Shown here: piece after piece, positions 9,591-20,662 of the stretch
Layout: every line of letters starts with the position of its first letter
Numbering within the stretch: position 1 is the stretch's first letter
Origin: Abyssogena phaseoliformis symbiont OG214
GTDB lineage: Bacteria; Pseudomonadota; Gammaproteobacteria; PS1; Pseudothioglobaceae
NCBI RefSeq assembly: GCF_016592595.1
Contig: NZ_AP012977.1
Span: 930,001-994,000, forward strand
Length of the DNA: 64,000 nt
Direction of reading: 5' to 3'
Made by a program: the position numbers and the translations under genes
Notes under the pieces: model-generated
Told to the model about the DNA's origin: nothing
The model's input: the letters and a program-made list of their open reading frames with translations, nothing else
Databases searched by the model: none

Positions 9591-10013
9591 CTAAAACGGC
9601 TTAACCACAACTAGGATAACAACGCCCACTAATATCAGCACAGGAAACTCATTAAACCAACGATAAAATACATGAGAGTGGGTGTTTTTATCAGACTTAA
9701 AAATGCCCACTAAATAGCCACAATAAAAGTGGTATGTAATCAACAATATTACTAAAAATAACTTAACATATAGCCAATATTGAGTTGAATAATATGCCCA
9801 ACCATCAATAGTCATCCATAATCCTAATACACTAGCTAGGATGAAACTTGGCATCATAATACCTTTATAAAGCTTACGCTCCATCACTTTAAAACGTTCA
9901 ATACTAGGTTTATCTTTGCTCATTGCATGATAAACAAAAATGCGTGGTAAATAAAACAGCGCTGCAAACCAAGTAATCACACTAATAATATGAAAAGCTT
10001 TTATCCATAACAT
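9591..10013 (-). CDS. hemJ: protoporphyrinogen oxidase HemJ
   Basis: A 140-residue membrane protein with four hydrophobic segments that oxidises protoporphyrinogen IX in haem synthesis. Family features are the early WIKAFHIISVITWFAALFYLPR block, split here by the conserved histidine, then RKLYKGIMMPSFI and YHFYCGYLVGIFK. Haem demand is high in this organism because of cytochromes such as SoxA and SoxX. It converges on the ClC gene, with stop codons adjacent. Confidence 0.9.
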   Translation of the reverse strand: MLWIKAFHIISVITWFAALFYLPRIFVYHAMSKDKPSIERFKVMERKLYKGIMMPSFILASVLGLWMTIDGWAYYSTQYWLYVKLFLVILLITYHFYCGYLVGIFKSDKNTHSHVFYRWFNEFPVLILVGVVILVVVKPF

Positions 10014-10034
10014 ATAATCTCCACTTTTTTAAAA

Positions 10035-10047
10035 GCCCCTTTGGGGC
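10035..10047 (-). terminator. hairpin with T tract reading leftwards, upstream of hemJ
   Basis: GCCCC-TTT-GGGGC is preceded on the plus strand by four A, so leftward RNA would form a 5-bp G+C stem followed by U residues. It lies only 22 bases upstream of the hemJ start. No intact minus-strand gene is seen to its right, so it may be a relic terminator or an attenuator. Confidence 0.45.
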
Positions 10048-10109
10048 AAACATACAGCATTCAAAGCACCCATTATAGTAAAATATAATCCACTTTAATT
10101 AATTTTCAA

Positions 10110-13100
10110 TTGAAACAATATCGCGAAATTCCTTACAACTATACCTCTTTTTTTGACAAAGAGATTATGTGTCGTTTTTTAGGCGTTGATGCTTGGGATT
10201 TACTAAACTAACTGCGCCAAAATCGTAATACAGGTCGAAGTGCTTGGCGATATGTGGGTGATTAATCGAAACCCTTATTTACCTGGAAGATTTAATTAAA
10301 AACAAGCGTCGTTGGCGAGCGCTCATACAAGCGCTATATTCACGCTTAGAATCAATCAAAGCACGAACTGATAATAACGCACAAGTCATCGAACTTCTTA
10401 ATCAGGCAGATATTGCAGTGAGTCATTTCAAGCATTGTTTCAGCGATTTTAAAAACAACAAACAACGCATTAAAAATGTCCTGCTTAAGGTAACACATAA
10501 TAATAACATTCGTTTTGATGCTTTATCACGCGTCTCACATTCAACTGATGCAACCGATTGGCGAATGGAATATCCCAGCGTGGTCATCACGCCAGATACC
10601 GAACAAGAAATATTACACATTGTTAAAACCTGCATCCACCTAGGTTTGACCATCATTCCTCGTGGTGGTGGCACGGGCTATACGGGTGGCGTCATCCCAC
10701 TAAACACACAAACTGCTGTTATTAATACTGAAAAACTCAGCTTTATCGACAATATAAATACCACTGACGATATGCACAGTATTAATGTTGGTGCGGGCAT
10801 GGTTACCAAACGTGTTAGTGAATTGGCCAATCAACACAACTTAGTATTTGCAGTTGACCCAACCTCTCAAGATGCTTGCACAATTGGTGGCAATATTGCT
10901 ATGAATGCAGGCGGGAAAAAATCCCTAAGATGGGGCACGACAATTGATAACTTGCTGTCTTGGAAAATGGTGATGCCAGGTAGCTCTTGGTTGCAAGTAA
11001 AACGCCTTAATCACAATCAAGACAAAATCCAACTGCTTGATAAAGTGAGTTTTGAAATACACACACTCAAAGATGATGCACAAACCATCATCAAAACCAA
11101 AACCTTGACCATCAATACTAATCATATACGTAAAATCGGGCTGGGCAAAGATGTTACTAATAAATTTTTAGATGGACTGCCTGGTATTCAAAAAGAAGGT
11201 TGTGATGGGTTCATCACTTCTGCTGAATTTATCTTGCATCAACCTTTAGAACATATTAACACGCTATGCTTGGAATTCTTTGGTCATGATTTAAAATCGG
11301 CAGTATCAACCATTGTTGATATTAAAAATAGTGTTGATAGCAATACTGATGTTGACCTTATTAGCATGGAGCACCTAGATGCACGCTATATTAAAGCCGT
11401 GCATTACACCACCAAAGCCAATAAGCCACAGTTGCCAAAAATGATACTACTAATCGATATTAGTGCTAACAATCAGCCCTCACTCGACACGCAAATTGAA
11501 AAAATAAAAACCATTACTTTGCAACGCAATGGTGAATGTTTTGTTGCTAAATCATCCAATAAAAGAAAAATATTTTGGAAAGACCGTGCCAATACCGCCC
11601 ACACTAACGCTTTTAAAATCAATGAAGATGTGGTTATTCCACTGGACAAACTAGCAGACTATAACGACGGCATTGAGCATATTAATATCCGCTTGTCTAT
11701 TGGCAATAAAATTGACACTTTAGCTGAAATTAAAGCCTATTTTGAAAATCTCAAACCAGAAAGCAATCTTATTAAAGACAAAATTATTTCTGCCTTAACG
11801 CAGTTGAATCAAATCAGCAATCAATGGCTAGATTTACTTAATCGTCTTAATGAGCAAAAAGTCTTCAAACAGATACAAACAGCACAGCTTGTAATTTCCT
11901 ACATTAATGAATTCGCTCACCCACTTGATGATTTGCTCATGAGTGATGTCTTTATTGATATTCGCAACCAAGTCAAAGTCATTCATCAAGAATATCGTGA
12001 AGTGCGTTTATTTGTTGCCACACATATGCACGCTGGCGATGGCAATGTACATACCAATATTCCAGTACATTCTCACAATACAAAAATGCTACATAAAGCT
12101 GAATCTGTGGTGGATGAGATTATGCATTTGGCATCAAGCCTTGGTGCGGTTATCTCTGGCGAACATGGCATTGGCTTGACTAAATACCAATATTTATCCG
12201 ATGAATTCAAACAAGCTTTTACCCAATATAAAGCAAAAATTGACCCAAACAATCACTTCAACAAAGGAAAATTAATGCCCGGTAGTGGGTTGGATAATGC
12301 CTTTACCCCATCATTGCGCCTTGTTGAACAAGAGGTATTAATCCTTGAGAGTAGTGAAATTGGTAAAATTAATAACATGGTTAAATCATGCCTACGTTGT
12401 GGCAAGTGCAAAGATGTTTGCACCACGCATGTACCCAGAAGCCAATCTTTTATACTCACCACGTGATAAGATTAGTGCCAATAATCTTATCTCTGAGGCT
12501 TTTTTATACGAAGAGCAAACCAAGCGTGGTATCTCTGTTAACCATTTTGATGAGTTTGATGAGTTTGATGATCATTGCACTATTTGCCATAAGTGTGCAA
12601 GCCCTTGTCCAGTTAATATTGATTTTGGTGATGTCTCTATTAAGATGAGGTCCCGTCTTAATCAAGCAAAATAAACATCGTACTAATATCGCTTCAAAAG
12701 CCTCAATGGCTTATCTCAACATGACCCAGCCTTGGCAGATTAAATTAACCAAAAAAAGTGTTGATTAATTTTAGCTATAAAGTGCAAAATATTGCCTCAA
12801 GAATGGCGCAACCTTTTTTGTATAAAAAGCCTAATAAAACCGTGGGCAAACCCAGTTTTAAAGTTGAACTTGTTACTTTGTTGGATAAACCATTGCCCAT
12901 GGACACTGGGCTTGCACCTATGCGTGAACTGCTCAATATTAATGATGCTAATACCGTGCCCATTCTTTCACATCCAGAAAAATCCAACGCCGATTCGCCT
13001 AGCGTTTTTTATTTTCCCGGTTATGGCTCTGAGCGTCTTTACTCTCAAATTAGCCTAGCAACAATTGTACTGCTTTATCATCAAGGCATTAAGGTGGTTT

Positions 13101-13693
13101 TACCACCAAGTTATCTATGTTGTGGTTACCCTCAAAGAGCGAGCGGGGACGAGGCTAAAGGCAAAGCCATCTCTACTGATAACCGTGTTTTGTTCCACCG
13201 TATGGCAAATACACTTAAATTTAGACATTAAGCATGTTTTAACCTCTTGTGGTACTTGTATTGACCAGTTACTCAGCTATGAACTGAATGATATTTTTAA
13301 AGATTCTACCTTAACGGATATTCACGAATACCTACTAGAGCACAATATTAAATTAAACGCAACAAATGAGCAATACCTTTATCATGCGCCTTGTCATGAT
13401 CCAATCAAATTGGACGATTCTAAAAAAGTCATCTCTGAATTGGTTAATCAAAACGTTATTAGTAATGATCGTTGTTGTGGCGAGGCAGGCACATTTGCTG
13501 TCGCACGAGCAGACATCGCCAAGCAAGTTAAATTTAAAAAGACTTGGTTGGTATTAAGTCAAACAACCCCGTGAAAATGCTCACCACCTGCCCCGTTTGT
13601 CGACAAGGCTTATCACGCTATAAATCCTCAGCCAATATTGAGTCTATTTATCCAGTTGAACTGATTACTGAACAAGAACTTGGTAAACATTAG
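10110..13693 (+). pseudogene. fused FAD-linked oxidase / Fe-S (GlcD-GlpC type, DUF3683-like) oxidoreductase, broken
   Basis: One large gene of about 1,190 codons now lies in pieces. The N-terminal part ([10 protein letters not shown], then TAA at 10209-10211 and 10263-10265, plus frameshifts up to about 10283) leads into a long open segment from about 10283 to 12466. That segment contains the FAD-binding motif PRGGGTGYTGG and the C-terminal oxidase blocks (THMHAGDGNVHTNIP, SGEHGIGLTK). A frameshift near 12430 splits the two 4Fe-4S motifs (CLRCGKCKDVC and CTICHKCASPCP). Further breaks at 12672, near 13205 and near 13550 interrupt the cysteine-rich CCG domains (YLCCGYP, TSCGTC, RCCGEAG). The family oxidises 2-hydroxyacids such as lactate or glycolate. 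The long central frame could still be translated but would lack the Fe-S partner domains. Confidence 0.85.
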
Positions 13694-13741
13694 CAGAAAG
13701 ATTTTATAAAATCAGTGCATATTGAAAAAGTTCTTTTGTGA

Positions 13742-13761
13742 TGCTATTTTCAAAAATAGCA
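13742..13761. terminator. hairpin between two convergent pseudogenes
   Basis: An inverted repeat TGCTATTT/AAATAGCA with a short loop lies between the ends of the oxidoreductase and symporter remnants. Weak T tracts flank it on both sides, so it could serve as a bidirectional terminator. Confidence 0.45.
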
Positions 13762-13767
13762 CTGCTT

Positions 13768-15078
13768 TTAACTCAAACCATACCAAGCACTAATACGCCA
13801 TATTGGATACTTTGAGTCTGAAATACCAAGTAATTGCCTAGTATTAGCCTGTTTAGAAACAACCCACACAGCAATAATACTAATACCAAAACCTCCAATA
13901 TTAGTGGCTACATAATCCAGACTATCAAAAATATTCCTTTCCCTTAGTGGACGAACATCAGACCAATCATTGAATGCCAATAAAGCACCAACACTAATTA
14001 GCCAAACAATACTACCAATCAAATAAGTAACAAAATATCTAGATAAGCGTGTTTTTTGCCGCACAAAAGAAACCACTGGCTCTAAGATTGAAATCGCAGA
14101 AGACAAGGCAGCAATTAACAATAAGAAGAAAAAAGCAATGCCAAAAAACTGCCCGAATGGCAAATTTAATAACACATTAGGCAATGAAATAAATAGCAAA
14201 GAAGGGCCAGAAGCACTTTCCAATCCATAAGTAAAAATCAGTGGGAAAATCGCCAATCCAGCCATCAGCGCCACTAGAGTATCAGCAATGGCAATCACAA
14301 ATGATAATTTAACAACTGACGTGTCTTTTTACAAATAAGAACCGTATACCGTCATCACTCCCATGCCTAAAGATAAGATGTCCCAATGCAATTAAAACTC
14401 CATCAGTGGTTAATTTAGAAAAATTAGCAACAAACAAATAATCAAAGGCTTTAGAAAAGCCTTCTAATTGAGTGGCATATAGCGCCAAAATAACCAAAAT
14501 AACAAATAAAATTGGCATTAACCAAGTAATGATTTTTTCAATCCCCTTACGAATGCCACGGGCAACAATAGCAACAGTTAATAACATAAAAACACTGTGC
14601 CACAATAGTAGCGTATTAGGACTGGCCAATAATTGCGTAAAGTATTCTTCTACTACCTTGGCATCACTACCCAATAAATCATTTTAAATAAACACGCGCA
14701 AATACTCTAGGCAACCACTGAATAAAACGATAAAGTTAAAAACTCAGAAACAATCCCCACATAGCCAAATAACGCCCAAAAACAATCTGCCTTGCAAGCC
14801 CCCACTGCCAAATTTGAAAATGCTGACACTGGATTGCTTTGTGCACTTTTTCCTAATGCTATCTCAGCAATTAACACAGGCATACCCACCAAAACAATAC
14901 AAAGCAAATACACCAATACAAACGCCCCGCCACCATTTTCACCTACGATATAAGGGAACTTCCAAATATTGCCCAATCCTACAGCCGAGCCAATTGCAGC
15001 CAGTAAAAAAACACCTTGATTTGACCATTGAGAATGGCCTGTTATCTTTTATTTTTCAGTGTTAAAAAGTCCTTTCAT
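13768..15078 (-). pseudogene. sodium:neurotransmitter symporter (SNF) family transporter, broken
   Basis: Starts MKGLFNTEK and then has TAA (codon 10). The following segment holds the family signature (AAIGSAVGLGNIWKFPYIVGE, split by its own spacing), which lines the sodium site in LeuT-like proteins. Frameshifts near 14705, before 14674 and near 14305 divide the remaining hydrophobic segments into three pieces. The last piece ends at 13768. Such transporters import amino acids or similar solutes with sodium. At about 435 codons the original length matches bacterial SNF proteins. No functional membrane protein can result. Confidence 0.88.
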
Positions 15079-15083
15079 TGTTT

Positions 15084-15419
15084 CTAAGCCTCAACATACA
15101 CCCAAGCATCTTGCCCAGATTGAAACTTGCCTTTAATACGCTGATAAGCATCTACTTCATATTGATCGGATCTGAGTAACTCTGTTTGCGTTATTTTAAA
15201 CACCACACCCTCAATATAATCGCCCTCACTAGAAACAGCAATTGGATGGCGGGTTTTCCCACTTAATTCAACAACCGATGCATCTTCAATTTTTATATGA
15301 CGTAATTGATAATCCAATAATTGGTCTGCATAACCCTCTAACACACGCCCAAATGTTTTTAATTGCACCGGTGTATTTTGCAACGTTCCATAAGAAAAAA
15401 GTAATTCACTTGTGCTCAT
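15084..15419 (-). CDS. gamma-glutamylcyclotransferase (AIG2/GGCT-like) family protein
   Basis: A short 111-residue protein beginning MSTSELLFSYGTLQNTPVQL; the YGTL motif forms the substrate loop of the AIG2/GGCT fold. The conserved acidic residue that follows a small domain is likely in GDYIEGVVFKIT. Family members cleave gamma-glutamyl amides or serve as repair cyclotransferases; the substrate here is unknown. It sits 11 bases downstream of the M16 gene pair, on the same strand. Confidence 0.7.
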   Translation of the reverse strand: MSTSELLFSYGTLQNTPVQLKTFGRVLEGYADQLLDYQLRHIKIEDASVVELSGKTRHPIAVSSEGDYIEGVVFKITQTELLRSDQYEVDAYQRIKGKFQSGQDAWVYVEA

Positions 15420-15430
15420 TACACTTTTTT

Positions 15431-16720
15431 CTATTGAGCTTGCCCAACACTTAAAATAATAAGTTTATCCATATCGATTAATCGGCTAAAAGCCATTTGA
15501 ATATCTTTGGCGCTAATATTTCTGATTTTATCAGTAAAACGACTTAAATAATCAAAAGGCAAATCGTAAAAACCAATGATTGACAAGTACGTTAAAATAC
15601 TTGCATTGCTCGCCGTTTCTAGAGCGAAACCACCAATAATATTGTCCTTACCATCTTGTAGATGTTGACTACTAATTGGATGGTTTAGAAAGCTTTTCAG
15701 TGCCTTAATGGCAATTTTTTGGGCTTGGTCGGCTTGGTCATTTTTGGTTTGCAATTTTACTAAAAAAAATCCATTTGACTTCATCTTGGCAAAATAACTC
15801 ACCACCGAATATACCAAGCCTTTTTGCTCACGAATGTCATCACTTAAAATAGAAGTTAATCCACTGCCACCCAAAATATGATTGCCTAAATATAGAGAAT
15901 AATAATCAGGATGTGCTCGATTAATGCCAGTTTGTCCTATTAACAAATGCGTTTGCTTAGATGGAAATTCAATATGGATATTTTGTGATTTTTTAAGCAT
16001 CTTAACAAGTGGATTACTTGGAGCTTTCTTGCCACTATTTAAACCATGGGATATTTGTCTGGCAATTTGCTTGGCTTTAGTTTTACTAATATCACCCACC
16101 AAAGCAATGGTCAAATTTTTGGCCACATAATATGTCTGGTAGTGTTGAGTCAAATCAAGGGTAGAAATATTAGCAAGTGATGCCTTGGTGCCAATTTTCG
16201 TATGCTCGTAAGGATGTCCAGCAAAAACTGCCTTATCGAAAGCAAGTGATGCTATTGAAGCAGGCGATTGTTTAATTGCTTTAATTGAACGTAAGGTTTG
16301 TTTCTTTTCACGGTTTAAGTATTTGTGCTTAAACACAGGTTGAGTAACAACTTCAGTGAATGTGTTTAACGCTACTTGCAAATTATCTTGACGTGTTAAC
16401 GTACGTAACGAAACAATTGCCATATCTTTTAAAGAATATGTGGAGAATTGCGCGCCTACTGATTCAAACAACTCAATAATTTGCTCCTGTGAATGATATT
16501 TACTCATTGTACCCAGTAAACTATTGGTTAAAGTTGCCAAACCAAATTTAGCACCATCTCTAGAGCTGGCCGCATCAAAATTTAAGGCAATATCAAGCAT
16601 GGGCAAGCCTTTGGCTTGTGCAAACAACACTTTAGCACCTTCAGGCGTTGTCCAGTGCATAATATTCAACCTAGCTTGTGCTTGAGTTGTCAATAACAAC
16701 AAAATGATTAAAAAATTCAT
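15431..16720 (-). CDS. M16-family peptidase-like protein, non-catalytic partner
   Basis: A 429-residue exported protein with an N-terminal hydrophobic signal (MNFLIILLLLTTQAQA). It has the two-domain M16 fold but lacks the HxxEH zinc motif: the equivalent region reads DGAKFGLATLTNSLLGTMS. It keeps the later substrate-binding blocks (VGDISKTKAKQIA, NHILGGSGLTSILSDDIRE, GLVYSV). In bacterial M16 pairs one subunit is catalytic and the other helps bind substrate. Its start overlaps the stop of the catalytic partner by four bases (ATGA), so the two are probably translated together for a periplasmic heterodimer. Confidence 0.88.
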   Translation of the reverse strand: MNFLIILLLLTTQAQARLNIMHWTTPEGAKVLFAQAKGLPMLDIALNFDAASSRDGAKFGLATLTNSLLGTMSKYHSQEQIIELFESVGAQFSTYSLKDMAIVSLRTLTRQDNLQVALNTFTEVVTQPVFKHKYLNREKKQTLRSIKAIKQSPASIASLAFDKAVFAGHPYEHTKIGTKASLANISTLDLTQHYQTYYVAKNLTIALVGDISKTKAKQIARQISHGLNSGKKAPSNPLVKMLKKSQNIHIEFPSKQTHLLIGQTGINRAHPDYYSLYLGNHILGGSGLTSILSDDIREQKGLVYSVVSYFAKMKSNGFFLVKLQTKNDQADQAQKIAIKALKSFLNHPISSQHLQDGKDNIIGGFALETASNASILTYLSIIGFYDLPFDYLSRFTDKIRNISAKDIQMAFSRLIDMDKLIILSVGQAQ

Positions 16721-18051
16721 TTAATGCCTTGTGGTATTAGTTCAACATAATTAAGCGTATCAAAATCTAAATACTGTCTAGCAACATTAGCCATATCTTG
16801 AGTGCTTACTTGATTCATTCTGTCCACATAATTTAACAACTTATCAATCTTCAGTCCTACACTAGAAAGCATACCCAAGTAGTATGATTGAGTAGAGATT
16901 TGGTCTTGTTCAAAAATAAAATCAGCCTCCAGTTGCACCTTAGTACGCCTTAATTCAGCTTCAATTAAATATGGCTTTTCAATCAACCCCCTTACTCGAA
17001 TCTTTATCATTTGAAGGATACTTTGGCTACTAATTCCTTGTGCAGGAACAAAACTAATGGTAAATAAAGTATCAAATTTATCATACAATCGATAACCCAC
17101 ACTAATGCCTGATACTATTTGTTGGTTTCTCATCAATGCTTTTGATAAACCATTGTCTAAAATATAAGCCAACATTTCTAGTTGATACGCTTTGTTTTCA
17201 CTGTTTGTTGTGGCCAAGCTTGGCACGTGAAAACTCATTGCATAAAATGGCAGCTCGGCCTTAAGTTTGAGCATTCGTGATTGTTTATTAAGTGCAATAG
17301 AGGGTCTGTTTTTATTGTCATCAATATTTGAATTGGCCTTATATCCACCAAAATACCGAGTTGCGTATTCAATCACACACTTTGGGTCAATATCGCCCAC
17401 CACAACTAGTATTGCATTGTTAGGCGCATAATAGGTTTCATACCAATGGCGCAAATCAGACAAATGATAATTTTCTATATCTGCTTGAAACCCAATAATA
17501 GGTGCATGATAAGCACCTTTTGAGTCAAAAGAAATAAGTCTCAAATTTTCATATACTTTTGCATTAGGATTGTCCTCCACACGCAACCTACGCTCTTCAA
17601 TCACCACCTGTCTTTCTTTGGTTAGCTCAACATCAGAAAAACTTAAATGACGCATTCTATCCGCCTCCATCTTAATGGCAAGCTCTAGTTTTGATTGATG
17701 CATTTTTTGATAATAAGCAGTGTAATCTTTCGAGGTAAAAGCATTTTCATCCCCACCATTACGTGCAATAATGCGCGAGAACTCACCTGATTTATATGCG
17801 CGTGAACCCTTAAACATCATATGCTCAAGCATGTGCGAGATACCCGTTATGGGTTGATATTCATCACTAGCGCCCACTTTATACCAAAGTTGAGAGATAA
17901 ACACAGGCGCACGACGATCAGTTTTAATAATAATTTTTAAGCCATTATCAAGCACTGCCGTGCTCACATTTGAGCTGTTCAATCCTTCAGAAAATGCCAA
18001 ATGGTGAATGAATAAGGCAATATACGCTATAAATTTAACCATCTTTTCCAA
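16717..18051 (-). CDS. M16-family zinc peptidase, catalytic subunit
   Basis: A 444-residue exported protease with a hydrophobic N-terminus and the zinc motif HMLEH at residues 73-77. The downstream glutamates lie in LTKERQVVIEERRLRVEDNP. This is the active partner of the downstream M16-like gene. Substrates are unknown; related bacterial enzymes degrade peptides in the periplasm. The start lies within the 3' end of msrQ (25-base overlap), and an ATG three codons in is an alternative start. Confidence 0.92.
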   Translation of the reverse strand: MEKMVKFIAYIALFIHHLAFSEGLNSSNVSTAVLDNGLKIIIKTDRRAPVFISQLWYKVGASDEYQPITGISHMLEHMMFKGSRAYKSGEFSRIIARNGGDENAFTSKDYTAYYQKMHQSKLELAIKMEADRMRHLSFSDVELTKERQVVIEERRLRVEDNPNAKVYENLRLISFDSKGAYHAPIIGFQADIENYHLSDLRHWYETYYAPNNAILVVVGDIDPKCVIEYATRYFGGYKANSNIDDNKNRPSIALNKQSRMLKLKAELPFYAMSFHVPSLATTNSENKAYQLEMLAYILDNGLSKALMRNQQIVSGISVGYRLYDKFDTLFTISFVPAQGISSQSILQMIKIRVRGLIEKPYLIEAELRRTKVQLEADFIFEQDQISTQSYYLGMLSSVGLKIDKLLNYVDRMNQVSTQDMANVARQYLDFDTLNYVELIPQGIK

Positions 18052-18602
18052 TTAATCCTAAAACCAAGCAACAGCAATGCAATCAAGCCATAAATTATCG
18101 GCTCAATATCCATAGACGATTTTGCCTGCCAATAAAAATGCACAATAACCAATATAATAATCAAATAAATGGATTTATGTAACTTTTTCCAACGCTTGCC
18201 TAAACGACGTACCATTTTATTAGTTGAGGTAATTGCCAATAAAAACAACAAAATAAAGGCACTAAAGCCAATGGCTGTATAAGATTGCTTCATCACATCT
18301 GCAAGCACTAGTTGAAACTCAAAATTTTGATCAATTAAGTAAATACTCAAATGCAAACAAGCATAAAAAAAGCTAAACACGCCAATCATTCGACGATATT
18401 TAATCAATGAAAAAGATAGTATTTCATTTAACGGTGTTATCAACAAACTAAATAGCAAAAACCTTAGTGCCCATTGCCCTGTTGGGTTGGTAATCTCCTC
18501 AATAGGGTCAATTAAATGACCTAAAAGTACATCAGACAACAATAACAAAAAAGGCGTTAAGAGTAGTACAAACAACAATGGCTTTTGCCAAGAAATTACC
18601 AT
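18027..18602 (-). CDS. msrQ: haem-binding membrane subunit of the MsrPQ methionine sulfoxide reductase
   Basis: A 191-residue inner-membrane protein with about six hydrophobic segments. MsrQ carries b-type haem and passes electrons from the quinone pool to MsrP. Family blocks are NPTGQWALRFLLFSLLITPL, RRMIGVFSFFYACLHLSIYL with a haem histidine, and WKKLHKSIYL with a second. It follows msrP with a 5-base gap, the usual msrP-msrQ order. Confidence 0.92.
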   Translation of the reverse strand: MVISWQKPLLFVLLLTPFLLLLSDVLLGHLIDPIEEITNPTGQWALRFLLFSLLITPLNEILSFSLIKYRRMIGVFSFFYACLHLSIYLIDQNFEFQLVLADVMKQSYTAIGFSAFILLFLLAITSTNKMVRRLGKRWKKLHKSIYLIIILVIVHFYWQAKSSMDIEPIIYGLIALLLLGFRINWKRWLNL

Positions 18603-18607
18603 ATAAA

Positions 18608-19564
18608 TTAAAAATTCTTAACCAAATCAAGCCCTGTGTATAAATGAGCAACCTCATTACCATAACCGTTAAACAATTCAGTCTTGCGTTTTTCTGGTGA
18701 GAAAAAACTGCCTCTGCCAATCACACGTTCACGCACTTGTGACCAACGCGGATGATCTACTGCCGGGTTAACATTGGCATAAAATCCATATTCACTAGAA
18801 GCTTGATCTTGCCAAGTATTGAGTGGTGCGGTTTCTTGAAAATGAATTGAAATAATCGATTTAATATTTTTAAAGCCGTACTTCCAAGGCACAACCAAAC
18901 GTAGTGGTGCGCCGTTTTGGTTGGGCAATGTTTTGCCATATAAGCCCACTGCCAATAAACCCAAAGGGTTCATTACTTCAGCAATTGTTAGGCCTTCAAT
19001 ATAAGGCCAGTCCAAAGTAGGTCGTTTTTGCCATGGCATTTGTGTTTTATCAAACAAGGTTTTGAACACCACATATTTTGCTTTTGAAGTAGGCTGGAAA
19101 GTTTTAAGCACGTTTGCCAATGGCACACCCACCCAAGGGATAACCATCGACCAAGCCTCTACACAACGAAAACGATAAATACGCTCTTCCAGTTGATAAG
19201 GTGCAATAAAATCCTCTAAATCGTAATCACCCTGCTTTAAGCATTCGCCAGAAACTTTAATATGCCAAGGCTTGGGTTTTAAAGTATGGGCATTTTTTGC
19301 TGGATCGCGCTTACCAGTACCAAATTCATAAAAATTATTATAATTGGTAATTTCTTTGAAAGAATGTGGTGTTAATTCCTTGCCATAATCAGTTGATATC
19401 ATCTTGTCAGACAAACTACCGCCTTGTACCCCTTCTGCTGAACTTGAAAAAGCACTAAACGTTACCAAGCTTACACCTAAGCGTGCACTTTGTTTAATAA
19501 AGTTACGGCGATTAAGATAGTGAGTCTCATCGGTTACATGGTATTCAGTAATTTTTTTCATCAT
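18608..19564 (-). CDS. msrP: periplasmic methionine sulfoxide reductase catalytic subunit
   Basis: A molybdopterin enzyme that repairs oxidised methionines in periplasmic proteins. The 318-residue precursor has a twin-arginine signal (NRRNFIKQSARLGVSL, arginines at 19-20). The molybdenum-ligand cysteine is in YRFRCVEAWSM (C134). Pterin-binding blocks such as GAPLRLVVPWKYGFKN and the C-terminal ERVIGRG are present. Repair of chlorine- or oxygen-damaged envelope proteins fits a cell with abundant periplasmic cytochromes. The gene is intact and operonic with msrQ. Confidence 0.94.
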   Translation of the reverse strand: MMKKITEYHVTDETHYLNRRNFIKQSARLGVSLVTFSAFSSSAEGVQGGSLSDKMISTDYGKELTPHSFKEITNYNNFYEFGTGKRDPAKNAHTLKPKPWHIKVSGECLKQGDYDLEDFIAPYQLEERIYRFRCVEAWSMVIPWVGVPLANVLKTFQPTSKAKYVVFKTLFDKTQMPWQKRPTLDWPYIEGLTIAEVMNPLGLLAVGLYGKTLPNQNGAPLRLVVPWKYGFKNIKSIISIHFQETAPLNTWQDQASSEYGFYANVNPAVDHPRWSQVRERVIGRGSFFSPEKRKTELFNGYGNEVAHLYTGLDLVKNF

Positions 19565-19672
19565 TTATATTTTCAATAGTGTTAATTTTATTATACGTCG
19601 TCAAATATGCAAAGTTTCGCTTTGATAAAAATAAAGAATAGTAAAATTAATTTTTTTTATACTTGAATTGCT

Positions 19673-20629
19673 ATGTTTAATTTTTTAAAAAAAAATCAAC
19701 CCAAATCAGAAAGTTTAGACGCAGACAAGCCAACTTCATTAAGACAACGCTTAGATAAATCTAGACAAAAGTTAGGATCTAGCTTATCTTCTTTATTATT
19801 AGGTAAAAAAGAAATTAATGAGGGTTTATTAGAAGCACTAGAGACGTTATTAATCACTGCTGATGTTGGCATTAATACCACGGATAAAATACTAGAATCT
19901 GTACGTAAAAATGCCTCTAGGAAAACCTTAAAAGATGCTGAAAGCTTATATCAATTCTTAAAAGATGAGTTGGACAAATTATTGATTGAAGACAACCAGC
20001 TTAATACTAATATTAATGAAACTTTTGTTATCCTAATCGTGGGCGTTAATGGCGCTGGTAAAACCACCTTGATTGGCAAGTTAGCAAAATCTTTTCAAAA
20101 TCAAGGTAAGTCGGTTATGCTAGCAGCAGGTGATACCTTCCGCGCTGCAGCTGTTGAACAACTTAAAGTATGGGGTGAGCGTAATCAAATACCCGTAGTT
20201 GCACAAACAACGGGTGCCGATGCAGCTTCGGTTATCTTTGATGCCTACCAATCAGCACAAACTAAGAATATTGACATCCTAATTGCCGACACGGCAGGAC
20301 GATTACACACGCAAGACAACCTTATGCAAGAACTGGCCAAAATTAAACGCGTCATTGCCAAACAAAATGCAAATGCACCGCATGAAACCATGTTGGTTAT
20401 TGATGGTGGGTCAGGGCAAAACGCCATCAACCAAGCTAAAGAATTTAACAAAGCAATTACTCTAAGTGGTATTAGCATCACTAAGCTAGATGGCACTGCC
20501 AAAGGCGGGGTATTGTTTGCGATTGCCGATGAACTTAATCTGCCTATTCGTTATATTGGCGTAGGTGAAGGGATTGATGATCTTAAAGTCTTTCAACCCA
20601 AAGAATTCATTAACGCTTTGTTTGATTAA
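19673..20629 (+). CDS. ftsY: signal recognition particle receptor FtsY
   Basis: The SRP receptor GTPase that delivers ribosomes to the translocon. The 318 residues contain the NG domain: a helical N domain (about 30-115), P-loop GVNGAGKTT (124-132), the DTAGR motif near 205 and TKLDGTAKGG near 270. The acidic A domain of E. coli FtsY is missing; only a short basic N-terminus (MFNFLKKNQP) precedes the N domain, which is common in streamlined genomes. It is divergent from msrP, with about 110 A+T-rich bases between them. Confidence 0.96.
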   Translation: MFNFLKKNQPKSESLDADKPTSLRQRLDKSRQKLGSSLSSLLLGKKEINEGLLEALETLLITADVGINTTDKILESVRKNASRKTLKDAESLYQFLKDELDKLLIEDNQLNTNINETFVILIVGVNGAGKTTLIGKLAKSFQNQGKSVMLAAGDTFRAAAVEQLKVWGERNQIPVVAQTTGADAASVIFDAYQSAQTKNIDILIADTAGRLHTQDNLMQELAKIKRVIAKQNANAPHETMLVIDGGSGQNAINQAKEFNKAITLSGISITKLDGTAKGGVLFAIADELNLPIRYIGVGEGIDDLKVFQPKEFINALFD

Positions 20630-20662
20630 ATGATACAATGATTGAAAGCTTAGGGACGTTTC

